Shown piece by piece: positions 41,637 to 51,005 of a stretch of DNA of 64,000 bases; position 1 is the stretch's first letter, and the number at the start of each line of letters is the position of its first letter. The notes under the pieces were generated by a model. That model did not search any database. It was not told the DNA's origin and saw only the letters and a program-made list of their open reading frames with translations. Source of the DNA: Wukongibacter sp050859025 (GTDB taxonomy: Bacteria; Bacillota; Clostridia; Peptostreptococcales; Caminicellaceae); contig NZ_CP138200.1 in the NCBI RefSeq assembly GCF_050859025.1, forward strand, positions 1,922,001 to 1,986,000, written 5' to 3'. Both the position numbers and the translations under genes were made by a program.

Positions 41637-42067
41637 TGGCAGACGATGGTTTTAATGTAAAAGATTTAGATGACTTTACCAAAGATTTATTGGCCGTAGC
41701 ACAAGACCTTGACAAGGGGAGACACTCAAAGAAATTCCTTAGAAAAGAGGGAAACAAACTGAAGAGAAGAACTAAGAAATTAGCTAACCAAAGAGTAAAA
41801 GAGGATAAAGGGAATTATCATAAAAGCATAAAACGAGGAAAAGTATATAAATATCAAGGCAAAAGCCTGTCAGTAAGGTGTTATTCAAGTGATAATAAAG
41901 CCCATCTTATTGAGGATGGGCATAGAATTGTAGACAGAAATAATAAAGAACACGGTTTCATGCAGGGAAAGCATGTTTTTAAGGATGCTGAAAAAAATTT
42001 CAGAAATGAGTTCATAGATGATTGCGAAGAATTCATAGACGATTTATTAGTCAATCATGGATTGTAG
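41636..42067 (+). CDS. HK97 gp10-like neck/tail protein
   Basis: A 143-residue basic protein with LDDFTKDLLAVAQDLDKG, LRKEGNKLKRRTKKLA and HLIEDGHRIVDRNNKEHGFM, matching the gp10 family. It probably helps join tail and head. Stop and next gene are nearly adjacent. Confidence 0.82.
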   Translation: MADDGFNVKDLDDFTKDLLAVAQDLDKGRHSKKFLRKEGNKLKRRTKKLANQRVKEDKGNYHKSIKRGKVYKYQGKSLSVRCYSSDNKAHLIEDGHRIVDRNNKEHGFMQGKHVFKDAEKNFRNEFIDDCEEFIDDLLVNHGL

Positions 42068-42076
42068 GTGTTAGAT

Positions 42077-42517
42077 ATGATTACATATAGTGATATAGTT
42101 ACGGCTATAAATACAAAGATTGAGCTAAAGTTTCCTAATATAGAAATTCAATCTACTGATGTTGAAGAAGGATTTTCGAGACCTTCTTTTTTTATACCCC
42201 TAAACAATATTAAGACGAGTGACTTCATGAACTTTGCAAGAGATAGAACTATTACCGTTAGGATATATTACTTTCCAACGGATAGATATTCAAATCAGAT
42301 AGAAATATTAGAAATGCAAGACAGCCTAGAAGAAGCATTCATAGACGATAATGAGATACAAGTAAATGAGGATTTTATAATTGGAATATATGAAAGCGAA
42401 ATTGAAATAGTCGATGGGGTATTACAATTCGAGTTTGAAATATTCATAAGTGAAGAGTATGACAGTGTTGATAATGAAGTAGAAACAATGGAAGATTTAC
42501 AAATTACAAATATATAA
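42077..42517 (+). CDS. Tail terminator-like protein
   Basis: A 146-residue protein, MITYSDIVTAINTKIELKFP onwards, with FARDRTITVRIYYFPTD. Length, fold pattern and place before the sheath gene fit the tail-terminator proteins of contractile-tailed Firmicute phages. ATG 42077 is preferred to GTG 42068. Confidence 0.65.
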   Translation: MITYSDIVTAINTKIELKFPNIEIQSTDVEEGFSRPSFFIPLNNIKTSDFMNFARDRTITVRIYYFPTDRYSNQIEILEMQDSLEEAFIDDNEIQVNEDFIIGIYESEIEIVDGVLQFEFEIFISEEYDSVDNEVETMEDLQITNI

Positions 42518-42538
42518 AGAAAGGACTGGGTGATAAAT

Positions 42539-43636
42539 ATGGCAGATATAGGATTACCCAAAATTGATATAGTATTTAAAGGATTAGGCACTTCGGCTGT
42601 ACAAAGAGGAAGCAAAGGAACAGCGGTACTAATAATTAAAGATGATACAGACAACACCTTTACATTTGCTGAATATGCAAGTGCTGGAGATTTAACTAGC
42701 ACTGAAGAAGCGAAATATACAGCAGATAATTTGCAGTATATTAAAGATTGTTTAGAAGGAATTCCATTAAAGTTAATTGTCGCTAGAATGGATACTATTG
42801 GGACACTAACTGACTTGTTCACAGATATAAAGGGCAAAGCACCCATGAATTGTTGGATTGGAATTGCCGAAGGGGCAGTAGCAGATCATGACGCTCTAGT
42901 TAGCTTCGTAAAATCTAGCAATACAAATGACAATAAAAGATATAAAGCTTTTGTACATAATGCAACTACAACTGATGATATGCACGTTGTTAACTTCATA
43001 AATATTAATGTGAAATTTAGCGATAGCAGGGGAAGTCAAACAGGAGAAAAAGCGGTTGCATACCTCATGGGTTATCTTGCAGGATTATCTTTAGATATCA
43101 GTTCAATTGCTAAAACATTAGATAAGTTTGAAAGTGTAACAGAACCTTCCGATATTGAAGGCGATGTAAATACAGGAAAATTTGTCCTTTATAATGATGA
43201 AGGAGACGTAAGAGTTGCCAGGGGAGTAAATAGTCTAGTTACTACTAGTCAAGATATAACAGACGATATGAAATTTATTTTAATTATAGAAGTAATGGAC
43301 CTTATTTACTCCGATATATTTACAACCTGGAAAAATTTCTACAAGGGTAAATATAAAAACTATCTAGACAATCAAATGTTGCTTATTGGCGCAATTAACA
43401 CTTATTTTAAAGCACTTGCAACAGATTTATTACTTGACCCTGAATATGACAATAAAACTACAGTTGATATAGAAACACAAAGATCAGCAAATGTGACCAC
43501 TTATGGTGAAGAAACTGTGTCATCGTGGGACGATAATAAAGTAATGCAGATGACGGTAGGAACAAATGTATATTTAAATTCAAACATAAAGATTTTAAAT
43601 GCTATGGAAGACTTTCAATTTTCTATTTATATGTAA
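42539..43636 (+). CDS. xkdK: Tail sheath protein (XkdK-like)
   Basis: A 365-residue contractile sheath subunit. Seen: GLPKIDIVFKGLGTSAVQRG at the start, KAVAYLMGYLAGLSLDISS in the middle and the C-terminal TYGEETVSSWDDNKVMQMTV, which corresponds to the conserved handshake region. Its presence marks the phage as a myovirus. ATG 42539 lies seven bases after GGGTGA. Confidence 0.93.
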   Translation: MADIGLPKIDIVFKGLGTSAVQRGSKGTAVLIIKDDTDNTFTFAEYASAGDLTSTEEAKYTADNLQYIKDCLEGIPLKLIVARMDTIGTLTDLFTDIKGKAPMNCWIGIAEGAVADHDALVSFVKSSNTNDNKRYKAFVHNATTTDDMHVVNFININVKFSDSRGSQTGEKAVAYLMGYLAGLSLDISSIAKTLDKFESVTEPSDIEGDVNTGKFVLYNDEGDVRVARGVNSLVTTSQDITDDMKFILIIEVMDLIYSDIFTTWKNFYKGKYKNYLDNQMLLIGAINTYFKALATDLLLDPEYDNKTTVDIETQRSANVTTYGEETVSSWDDNKVMQMTVGTNVYLNSNIKILNAMEDFQFSIYM

Positions 43637-43650
43637 GGTAGGTGATTTCA

Positions 43651-44064
43651 ATGGCTAAAGGGAATAAATACTGGACAGGAAACAAAGGAAAGATATGGAT
43701 CAATGACACTAATTATGCTGAGTGTTACAAGGCAGAAATGAAAAGAACAAATACTTTTGAAGAAATTTCAGATTCTGAGGGGAACGGCATGGTTCAAATT
43801 CCGATTGGATATAGCATTGCAGGAACAATTACATTAAGAAAAGTTGGAAATGAAGAAATACTGAAGGCTTTAAAGGAAGATAAGAATGGAGAACTTGAGA
43901 TTAATGTGATTATTAAAGAGGAAAATCCACTAACAGGAGAAATGGAAAGAGTGAAATATATCGATGTAACAGTAGATGAATTTCCACTATCCCAATATGA
44001 AAAAAGAGCAGTAACAGAAATTGAACTGCCACTAAAAGCAAGAGATTATGAAGTACTACAATAG
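43651..44064 (+). CDS. xkdM: Tail tube protein (XkdM-like)
   Basis: A 137-residue tube subunit with KGNKYWTGNKGKIWINDTNY and YSIAGTITLRKVG, as in XkdM of PBSX. It forms the rigid inner tube within the sheath. ATG 43651 follows AGGTAGGTGA. Confidence 0.92.
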   Translation: MAKGNKYWTGNKGKIWINDTNYAECYKAEMKRTNTFEEISDSEGNGMVQIPIGYSIAGTITLRKVGNEEILKALKEDKNGELEINVIIKEENPLTGEMERVKYIDVTVDEFPLSQYEKRAVTEIELPLKARDYEVLQ

Positions 44065-44078
44065 CATACAGAAAAACA

Positions 44079-44108
44079 AGGACCTTAGAATTCATTTCTA
44101 GGGTCTTT
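44079..44108 (+). terminator. Hairpin after the tube gene
   Basis: GACC.TAGAA pairs with TTCTA.GGTC around a short loop, then TTTAATTT; a partial terminator between abundant and scarce tail proteins. Confidence 0.65.
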
Positions 44109-44140
44109 AATTTATTAAAAACTAGAAAGGATTGATATAG

Positions 44141-44527
44141 ATGTCAATTAAAAAAGCGACATTGAAAGAGATTATCGCGAAAAAGAAACAGGGAGAGATG
44201 GATAAGTTACAAGTAAAATATTATGACTCAGAAACTCTTGGCATGCCTATCGAAATAAAAAAGCTTAAGCTTAAAAAGTATATGAGCATTATTGAGAGTT
44301 TGGAGGATGAAGAAAGTATTGACGGAATGAATAAAATTATTTATGAATTCTGCCCAATGTTTAAGGAAAATACAAAGGAAGCCATGAAAGAATACGGAGT
44401 TGATGAACCTACCAACTTACCTTCAGCGGTGTTAGAAGATCAACTAAATGAAATGCAAGCGATTTGTGAAATAATAAATAGCTTTTATGGATTAGATAAG
44501 GTTGATGCAGAAACGGTAAAAAACTAA
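44141..44527 (+). CDS. xkdN: Tail assembly chaperone, short form (XkdN-like)
   Basis: A 128-residue chaperone that coats the tape measure during tail assembly. Seen: EIIAKKKQGEMDKLQVKYYD and LEDQLNEMQAICEIINSFYG. The final codons GTA AAA AAC TAA carry the slippery heptamer AAAAAAC (44518-44524), so part of the ribosomes should continue in the -1 frame to 44694. Confidence 0.88.
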   Translation: MSIKKATLKEIIAKKKQGEMDKLQVKYYDSETLGMPIEIKKLKLKKYMSIIESLEDEESIDGMNKIIYEFCPMFKENTKEAMKEYGVDEPTNLPSAVLEDQLNEMQAICEIINSFYGLDKVDAETVKN

Positions 44528-44694
44528 TAAAAGGCGATGGAGAATGTTATATGTATGCCTATTATCTGCAAAAAGGGCATACACTAGACGCTTTATTGTC
44601 TTTATCTGATCTTGAAAAATTATTCTATATGGAAGCTATGAACAACGCAATAGAGGAAGATACAGAAAAGCATAGCGCAATGCTCGGGAGGTAG
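44141..44694 (+). CDS. Tail assembly chaperone, -1 frameshift extended form
   Basis: Slipping back one base at A-AAA-AAC (44518-44524) adds about 56 residues: KKLIKGDGECYMYAYYLQKG, then TLDALLSLSDLEKLFYMEAM and a final LGR, stop 44692-44694. This is the long (GT-like) chaperone form. The extension also has an internal ATG at 44551, so separate translation cannot be excluded. The tape-measure gene starts nine bases further on, as usual. Confidence 0.82.
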
Positions 44695-44702
44695 GTGAGA
44701 GC

Positions 44703-46637
44703 ATGGCAAAAAGAACTATAGCAACAATACTTTCTATGAAGGATCAATTCACTGCCCCAGCTAAAAAAGCTACAAAAAGCGTTAAAAACATGAATAGAGA
44801 AATGAAACGAACACAAAACCAAGTCAAAAGATTTGGACGTGAAGCAAAAAAGCAATTTGTGAATGTAGCTAAAGAAGCTTGGAAGATGGCTAAAACAACA
44901 GTTAAAATAGGCGCAGGGATGACAGCAGCCATTGGAGCATTGGCAACAAAGGAAGGGTTTTCTGAAGCTTTTAATATGGAAGGATATAAGGTCCAGTTAG
45001 AAACAGCAACAAAGGATACTAAAAAAGCTAGTAAATTGATGGCTAATGCAGTTTCTTTTGCCAATAAGACACCATTTGAGACAGGAGCAGTAGTTGAGGC
45101 TACAGCAACTATGGAAATGTATTCTATTAGCTCAAAAAGATGGCTAAAAGATATTGCAGACATGGCAGGGGCGACTAATAAAAGTATTATTCAAGCGACT
45201 GAAGCAATGGCCGACGCTAGTTTGGGTGAATTTGAACGTCTTAAAGAATTTGGAATTCGTAAAGATGATATTATGTTAGCATCTGCTAAAAAATATGGTA
45301 AAGGCGTTGTATTCAATAACAAAGGACAAATGCTAGACCAAGCTAAAATGATGGATGTCCTTCAAGAAATGATGCAAAAGAAATACAAGGGTGGCGCTAA
45401 TAAGCTTAGTAAAACAGCAAAAGGTCTTTGGTCTACAGTAACAGGAGTAACTAAAAATGCATTAGCTAAGATTGTTGGAATGAACGAAGACGGAACAATC
45501 AAACAGATGTCTTTGTATGATAAGCTTAAGACAAAAATTGGTTCCGTTGCTGAGACACTGCAAAGGTGGCAGAAAGATGGAACTATCGACAAAATAAGGA
45601 CTAATGTAGAAAATGTAGTAAATAAAATCAGTGAGTCTTTGAAATTTGCATTAGAAATAGTCAATAATGTCAAAGAAGGATTTGGTTTTTGGGATGGTGT
45701 AGCAGTACCAGTTCTTGAAAAAATAGATAACTTACTCTTTTCAACATTTTCAGAATCTACGGCAACGATGATTAGCAATGTGTTTCATATCGCATTTGCT
45801 ACTATAGATAAGATATTAACCATAAGCAAGAAGTTATTCAAATTTATTACTACTAACTGGGATACAATAGCACCTATCATATTTACAATTGTAGGGGCTA
45901 TGGCAGCATATAAAGCTGTGACATTAGCACAGTTGGCATATACAAAAGCTATTACGATAGCGGAAGCTATTAAAACAGGGGTATTAGCCACAGGAGCAAC
46001 TACCGTTAATGCCATTACGATTGCTCAATGGGCTTGGAATGCTGCAATGACAGCTAATCCTATAGGGGTAGTTATTGCATTAATAGCTGCACTTATTGCC
46101 ATAGGGATTTTAGTATGGAAAAATTGGGATACCATTAAGGCAAAAGCCTTTGCTTTATGGGAAGGAATCAAAGAAGCGTTTAGTCCTATCGGGAAATTTT
46201 TCGAAGGAATATGGGAAGGTGTAAAGACAGGATTTAAGTCATTTATAAACTTCTTTATAGCTGGAATAAATAAAGTGATAAGCGGAGTAAATTCCGTGAA
46301 GGTTAAAGTTCCAGATTGGGTTCCTAAATATGGTGGCGAAGAGTTTGGAATTAAAATTCCTGAACTTCCTACCTTTGCAAAGGGTGGAATCGCAACAGGG
46401 CCTTCGATATTTGGAGAAGCCGGGGCCGAAATGGCTATACCATTAAAGAAAAATAATCCACGTTCACAACAATTATTGAGTCAAGCAGATAACATAATAA
46501 ATGGAAAAAAATCTAAAGAAAAACTAACTATTATCATAAATTTTAATGGAACAACGGTTGGAGAAGAAGAATTCTTTATTAAAGCGGGGAACTATATAGC
46601 TAATAAAATAGAGACGACATTAGCAAATATGGCATAG
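44703..46637 (+). CDS. Tail tape measure protein
   Basis: A 644-residue protein that sets tail length. It has a basic N-terminus (KKATKSVKNMNREMKRTQNQ), a long helical part with MEMYSISSKRWLKDIADMAG, hydrophobic segments (about 385-480) and a C-terminal part with LPTFAKGGIATGPSIFGEAG, a motif common at the end of tape measures. The length is short for a myovirus, implying a short tail. ATG follows GGAGGTAGGTGA. Confidence 0.92.
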   Translation: MAKRTIATILSMKDQFTAPAKKATKSVKNMNREMKRTQNQVKRFGREAKKQFVNVAKEAWKMAKTTVKIGAGMTAAIGALATKEGFSEAFNMEGYKVQLETATKDTKKASKLMANAVSFANKTPFETGAVVEATATMEMYSISSKRWLKDIADMAGATNKSIIQATEAMADASLGEFERLKEFGIRKDDIMLASAKKYGKGVVFNNKGQMLDQAKMMDVLQEMMQKKYKGGANKLSKTAKGLWSTVTGVTKNALAKIVGMNEDGTIKQMSLYDKLKTKIGSVAETLQRWQKDGTIDKIRTNVENVVNKISESLKFALEIVNNVKEGFGFWDGVAVPVLEKIDNLLFSTFSESTATMISNVFHIAFATIDKILTISKKLFKFITTNWDTIAPIIFTIVGAMAAYKAVTLAQLAYTKAITIAEAIKTGVLATGATTVNAITIAQWAWNAAMTANPIGVVIALIAALIAIGILVWKNWDTIKAKAFALWEGIKEAFSPIGKFFEGIWEGVKTGFKSFINFFIAGINKVISGVNSVKVKVPDWVPKYGGEEFGIKIPELPTFAKGGIATGPSIFGEAGAEMAIPLKKNNPRSQQLLSQADNIINGKKSKEKLTIIINFNGTTVGEEEFFIKAGNYIANKIETTLANMA

Positions 46638-46650
46638 GAGGTGATAGATA

Positions 46651-47070
46651 ATGAATATTGCTGTAAGTGCAAATAATAACGATGAAGTGTTAATTTTCCC
46701 AGTCATACCGAATGATATAGAGGTATCTACCCCACAGAGTAATGAAGAGTTTCAAACAATCAACTCAGGTATATTAAACCTTATTGGGGACATAGGATTA
46801 AGATCATTATCTATCGCTTCTATATTCCCAACCCATGATTACAACTGGTTAAAGGCTGGAAGCAGCAGTAACGGTTGGGAATATGTTGACTTTTTTGAAA
46901 AGTGGCGTAAGGAGAAAGTACCTATTAGAATAATAATTGCACTTAAAGATGGTTCTGAATGGCTTAATATGGCCTGTACTATTGACAATTTTACCTATGG
47001 AATAATGAGAAATGAAGATATTCGATATACACTAGATTTAAAAGAGTATACATTTGTAAAGGCGGTGTAA
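46651..47070 (+). CDS. Tail protein like the N-terminal part of XkdP
   Basis: A 139-residue protein, VLIFPVIPNDIEVSTPQSNE then YDLKEYTFVKAV-like end (LDLKEYTFVKAV). It matches the N-terminal region of XkdP/tube-initiator proteins but lacks a LysM domain. It lies between tape measure and hub genes. AGGAGGTGA precedes the ATG. Confidence 0.75.
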   Translation: MNIAVSANNNDEVLIFPVIPNDIEVSTPQSNEEFQTINSGILNLIGDIGLRSLSIASIFPTHDYNWLKAGSSSNGWEYVDFFEKWRKEKVPIRIIIALKDGSEWLNMACTIDNFTYGIMRNEDIRYTLDLKEYTFVKAV

Positions 47071-47072
47071 TC

Positions 47073-48074
47073 ATGGCAGTAGATAATTACACCGTTTTTC
47101 TTATAAATAATAATGGTAAAAAGTTGAATATAACTCAACTGTGTTCAAATTTAAGTTGGAGAGATTCAATTGAAACACTAGGAATGGAACTAACCTTTGA
47201 TATTGCAAGAAACACTGAAGATGACAATATCCCCGATGTAGTAGAAATAGGAAATAAATTAATACTTAAAAATAACTCAACTGAGATATTTAGAGGCATT
47301 ATCACAGACTTAGGTACAGAAAGATATAAAAAAGCAATTACAGCATTTGACTATGCTTTCTACTTAAATCAATCCAGGACAATTATTCAGTTCAGGAAAA
47401 TATCAGCAAAGGAAGCAATTAGTCAGCTATGCACAAAATTTAACGTACCTATAGGGAATATAACCAGTATCTCAACGCCAATTACTAAGATATATAAGGA
47501 TAAAACCATTGCAGAAATTATAAAAGATATTTTAAAACAGGCTACAAATGAACTTGGAATAAAATATCGCTTAGAAATGAGAGCAGGAAAACTGTACATA
47601 GAAAAATATACAGACTTGATTGTAACTGCTACTTTTCAACCTTCATCAAACTTAGAGGCTTTTAACATACTTGACGCGATAGGCAATATCAGCAAAACAG
47701 AATCTATACAAGACATGAAAAATAGCATACAGATTACTTCTGGAAATGAAAAGAGCAGCAGAATTGTTGCAACTGCTGAGGACACAACTAATATAGCTAA
47801 ATATGGGTTGTTACAAGAAGTTGAGAGCGTAGATGATAAAGATATTTCAAAAGCAACTAATATAGCAAACAATAAACTGAAGGAACTAAATAGGATAAAT
47901 GAAGATACTACTATAAGTCTGTTAGGCAATGATGATGTTAGGGCCGGAAGAATACTTGAAGTAGCTAACACGATATTTGATTTAAAAGGTCAATATCTAG
48001 TGAAGTCATGTACCCATACCTATAGCAACTCAATTCATAAAATGAGCATAACAGTAGAGAAGGTGAATTCATGA
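47073..48074 (+). CDS. xkdQ: Baseplate hub protein (XkdQ/gpD-like)
   Basis: A 333-residue baseplate hub protein of the XkdQ / late-control D type: LCSNLSWRDSIETLGMELTF, AYFLNQ-like FDYAFYLNQSRTIIQFRKIS, and a C-terminal GQYLVKSCTHTYSNSIHKM. It forms the centre of the baseplate. The stop overlaps the next ATG. Confidence 0.88.
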   Translation: MAVDNYTVFLINNNGKKLNITQLCSNLSWRDSIETLGMELTFDIARNTEDDNIPDVVEIGNKLILKNNSTEIFRGIITDLGTERYKKAITAFDYAFYLNQSRTIIQFRKISAKEAISQLCTKFNVPIGNITSISTPITKIYKDKTIAEIIKDILKQATNELGIKYRLEMRAGKLYIEKYTDLIVTATFQPSSNLEAFNILDAIGNISKTESIQDMKNSIQITSGNEKSSRIVATAEDTTNIAKYGLLQEVESVDDKDISKATNIANNKLKELNRINEDTTISLLGNDDVRAGRILEVANTIFDLKGQYLVKSCTHTYSNSIHKMSITVEKVNS

Positions 48075-48514
48075 TGAAGGATAATTTCGATATAAATCTA
48101 GCAAAGATGTTCAAAAGTAGAGAAAACAAAGAAATGATTGGGAATATTATTGGAAAGGTTGTAAGCACCTCTCCTGATCTAAAAATATCAGTTTTGGATG
48201 GAAGTATAATACTAGATAAAGAACAATTATATTGTTGCAATCATGTTTTAAAAGATTATACAAGACAATATGAGAAGACTGGAACAATTCAACTTTATGA
48301 TACAAATTGCGGAAACACAAACATTGTAAATGACGGTGGATATGAAGCAAACGATCATCAACATATTATTACAGATATTAATATAGATACATCCTATACA
48401 GCTCAAGGTGAAATCACCTTTAAAGACACATTGAAAATTAATGACGAAGTGTTGCTATTACATACAACAGATGAACAAATATGGTTTATAGTCGATAAAA
48501 TAACGAAACTATAG
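48071..48514 (+). CDS. Baseplate protein (XkdR-like, DUF2577)
   Basis: A 147-residue protein with IGKVVSTSPDLKISVLDGSI and KINDEVLLLHTTDEQIWFIV, an OB-fold-like pattern seen in XkdR and the spike proteins. It probably forms part of the central spike. Coupled to the previous gene by overlap. Confidence 0.78.
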   Translation: MMKDNFDINLAKMFKSRENKEMIGNIIGKVVSTSPDLKISVLDGSIILDKEQLYCCNHVLKDYTRQYEKTGTIQLYDTNCGNTNIVNDGGYEANDHQHIITDINIDTSYTAQGEITFKDTLKINDEVLLLHTTDEQIWFIVDKITKL

Positions 48515-48527
48515 GGAAGGTGATTAC

Positions 48528-48980
48528 ATGTTTCCTAGCTTGGATTTGAATGCTGTATCTGATGCAATAACAACGGAATATAATAACGCTAAATTAGGAA
48601 GAGTTTTTTTATTTGACTTTAATACAGGAAAGTATCTTCTTAAAGACGGCAAAATGGTAGAAGCAACTTATGGAGAAGGTATAAAGCAATGGGTTATAAT
48701 GCTTATTGCAACAGAATTCGGGAAATATAATGTCTATAAAGATACAGAATTCGGATTAAGATTAAGGCAGCTTATCGGTAAGAAAAATATTCCGATAGGT
48801 ATTATAAATAGTGAAGTTAAAAGACAAATTGAAGAAAAGATAGTTCTACATCCTCAAATTACAGGCATACAAAATTTTACTGCCATTAGAGGTAATAATG
48901 AATTGAAAATCAGTTTTGAAGTGTTAACTCAAAAAGAAATTAATGTAGAGGTTGAAAGGGTGGTGAGTATAGTTGTATGA
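48528..48980 (+). CDS. xkdS: Baseplate wedge protein (XkdS-like, DUF2634)
   Basis: A 150-residue gp25-like wedge component: FDFNTGKYLLKDGKMVEATY, then EFGLRLRQLIGKKNIPIG. AAGGTGA precedes the ATG. It overlaps the baseplate J gene by eight bases. Confidence 0.85.
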   Translation: MFPSLDLNAVSDAITTEYNNAKLGRVFLFDFNTGKYLLKDGKMVEATYGEGIKQWVIMLIATEFGKYNVYKDTEFGLRLRQLIGKKNIPIGIINSEVKRQIEEKIVLHPQITGIQNFTAIRGNNELKISFEVLTQKEINVEVERVVSIVV

Positions 48981-50037
48981 GGATAAAACAGTAGAAAATA
49001 TACATAAAGAATTGTTGGATGATATAGACGACAGTTATGATAAAACAGAAGGATATTTAATATACGACACACTAAAGTCAATAGCTATAGAAGAAGAAGG
49101 AATATACAAAGAAATTAGTAATGTGAGTGATAAATTGGATGTTGATAATCTAAAAAATGAGGAATTGGCCAATTTCGTTGAGCAACGAAAAGGAATAACA
49201 AGAAATCAAGCTACCCATGCTATAGGGCAGTTAACTGTAACTGGTAATGGAACGGTGACAATAGGAGATTTATTCCAAACGGAAAGTAGTATACAATTTG
49301 AAGCAACTGAAACAAAAGCAATTATAGATACCGGGACAGTGAATATACAGTGCATACAAGCAGGGAGTATAGGCAATGTGCCTGCAAATAGGATTACAGG
49401 AATACCAGTAACTATTACAGGCATTATAGCAGTCGATAATACAGCAGCAACATATGATGGGTTTGATGAAGAAAGTGACGATAGCTTACGAGAAAGGTAT
49501 TACATTGCAGTCAGAACCCCTCCAACAAGTGGTAACAAATATCACTATCTATTATGGTCAAAAGAGATTAGTGGAGTAGGTGACGCTAAAGTATTTCCCT
49601 TAGAACGTGGCGATAACACAGTTGAGGTAATCATAATTGATGTAAACAAACAACCCGCCAGTACAGAGTTAGTAGCTAGTGTACAGGATTATATCGATCC
49701 TAATTCAAGTGGCTTAGGAGAAGGTGAAGCTCCTATTGGTGCAAAATGCTATGTAGAAAGCGCTGTATCTTTAGAAATAAACATAAACGTTTCTATAACT
49801 AAATTAAGTGGGTATACCGATGATGCTGTAAAAAGTAATATTGAAAAAGATGTAGAGAATTACTTGAAAGCAATAGCATTTGAAAGTGATTTTCTAAGTT
49901 ATGCGAAGCTAGGAAGTGTAATCTTAGATTCCGAAGGGGTTGAAGATTACAGCAATTTAACAATAAATAGTGTAACAAGTAATATACCAATTGGAAGTAA
50001 AGAAGTTGCTACATTAGGGGTGGTAACACTTGTATAA
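48973..50037 (+). CDS. xkdT: Baseplate J-like protein (XkdT)
   Basis: A 354-residue baseplate J (gp6-like) protein. Seen: NEELANFVEQRKGITRNQAT, GTVNIQCIQAGSIGNVPANR, ESDDSLRERYYIAVRTPPTS and GDAKVFPLERGDNTVEVIII. It forms the outer wedge ring with XkdS and XkdU. TTG start after GGTGG; overlap of eight bases with the next gene. Confidence 0.93.
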   Translation: MYEDKTVENIHKELLDDIDDSYDKTEGYLIYDTLKSIAIEEEGIYKEISNVSDKLDVDNLKNEELANFVEQRKGITRNQATHAIGQLTVTGNGTVTIGDLFQTESSIQFEATETKAIIDTGTVNIQCIQAGSIGNVPANRITGIPVTITGIIAVDNTAATYDGFDEESDDSLRERYYIAVRTPPTSGNKYHYLLWSKEISGVGDAKVFPLERGDNTVEVIIIDVNKQPASTELVASVQDYIDPNSSGLGEGEAPIGAKCYVESAVSLEININVSITKLSGYTDDAVKSNIEKDVENYLKAIAFESDFLSYAKLGSVILDSEGVEDYSNLTINSVTSNIPIGSKEVATLGVVTLV

Positions 50038-50572
50038 AGATAACTTAATAAATAACTTGCATAAGGTAAGTAGAAATGATCCTGTTACCATAGAACTAAT
50101 GAAGGCAACAGGAATTTCTTTTGATAGCATAGGCTATGATATTAATGATTTAATGACCCAATTAAACATTGATACGGCAACCTGGGGATTAGCAGTTTAC
50201 GAAAAAGAATTAGGTATAAAAACCAATCAAACACAGGATTATGAAACAAGAAGAAGTATCATAAAAGCTAAATTAAGAGGCTCTGGTAAATTAGATGCAA
50301 CAAAAATAAAGATTGTTGCTGATGCATGGGCTAATGGTAGCTGCAGAGTTGAATTTGATGGAAAGATTAACATAAGCTTTGACAGTATATATGGAGTACC
50401 TAAAAATTTAATAGATCTTCAAAATGCACTAGAAGATGTAAAGCCAGCACATATAGCATTGGTATATAATTTCATATATTTATTGATAAAAGATATACAT
50501 AATGTTATGACCATAAATGAAATACAAGCAAAAAAGCTAAGTGAATTCGCAGGGGGTGTTCTAAGTGGCTAG
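50030..50572 (+). CDS. xkdU: Baseplate protein (XkdU/YmfQ-like)
   Basis: A 180-residue protein of the YmfQ family: ELGIKTNQTQDYETRRSIIK, AKLRGSGKLDATKIKIVADA and KPAHIALVYNFIYLL. It joins the baseplate to the fibres. TTG start; both ends overlap neighbours. Confidence 0.88.
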   Translation: MYKDNLINNLHKVSRNDPVTIELMKATGISFDSIGYDINDLMTQLNIDTATWGLAVYEKELGIKTNQTQDYETRRSIIKAKLRGSGKLDATKIKIVADAWANGSCRVEFDGKINISFDSIYGVPKNLIDLQNALEDVKPAHIALVYNFIYLLIKDIHNVMTINEIQAKKLSEFAGGVLSG

Positions 50573-51005
50573 TAATACACCAAATATAGATCTTTATAAG
50601 AAAAATCCTATAACTGATGGAGATGACACATTTAACATAGAAACGATGTTAAATGAAAACTGGGATAAAGTAGATACTGAAGTAGGAGATTTAAAAACAA
50701 GCAGAGACAACCTATCTACACAAATGACTGAGTTAGTGAAGGTAAAACAAAATATTACAATACTTTCTACAGGTTGGGTTGATGATACTACCACAAGTGG
50801 ATATTGGTATTACGATATATCTGATGCAGATATATACGTCAATACAGTAGTAGATGTAAATATAGCTTTAGTTGATATAGACAAAGTAAAAATTAATCTT
50901 ATTTCAGTCACAGATAGTTCTGACGGTTACGCTAGAATCTACGCTATACAACAACCAACGGAAAATTTTACAGCTGACATAGTAATAACAAAGGTGGTGT
51001 TCTAG
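50565..51005 (+). CDS. Tail fibre N-terminal-type protein
   Basis: A 146-residue protein beginning NTPNIDLYKKNPITDGDDTF then ETMLNENWDKVDTEV, the attachment sequence found at the start of many Firmicute fibre proteins, followed by a short beta-rich part. Probably the stalk of the receptor-binding complex. GTG start within the end of the preceding gene. Confidence 0.78.
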   Translation: MASNTPNIDLYKKNPITDGDDTFNIETMLNENWDKVDTEVGDLKTSRDNLSTQMTELVKVKQNITILSTGWVDDTTTSGYWYYDISDADIYVNTVVDVNIALVDIDKVKINLISVTDSSDGYARIYAIQQPTENFTADIVITKVVF

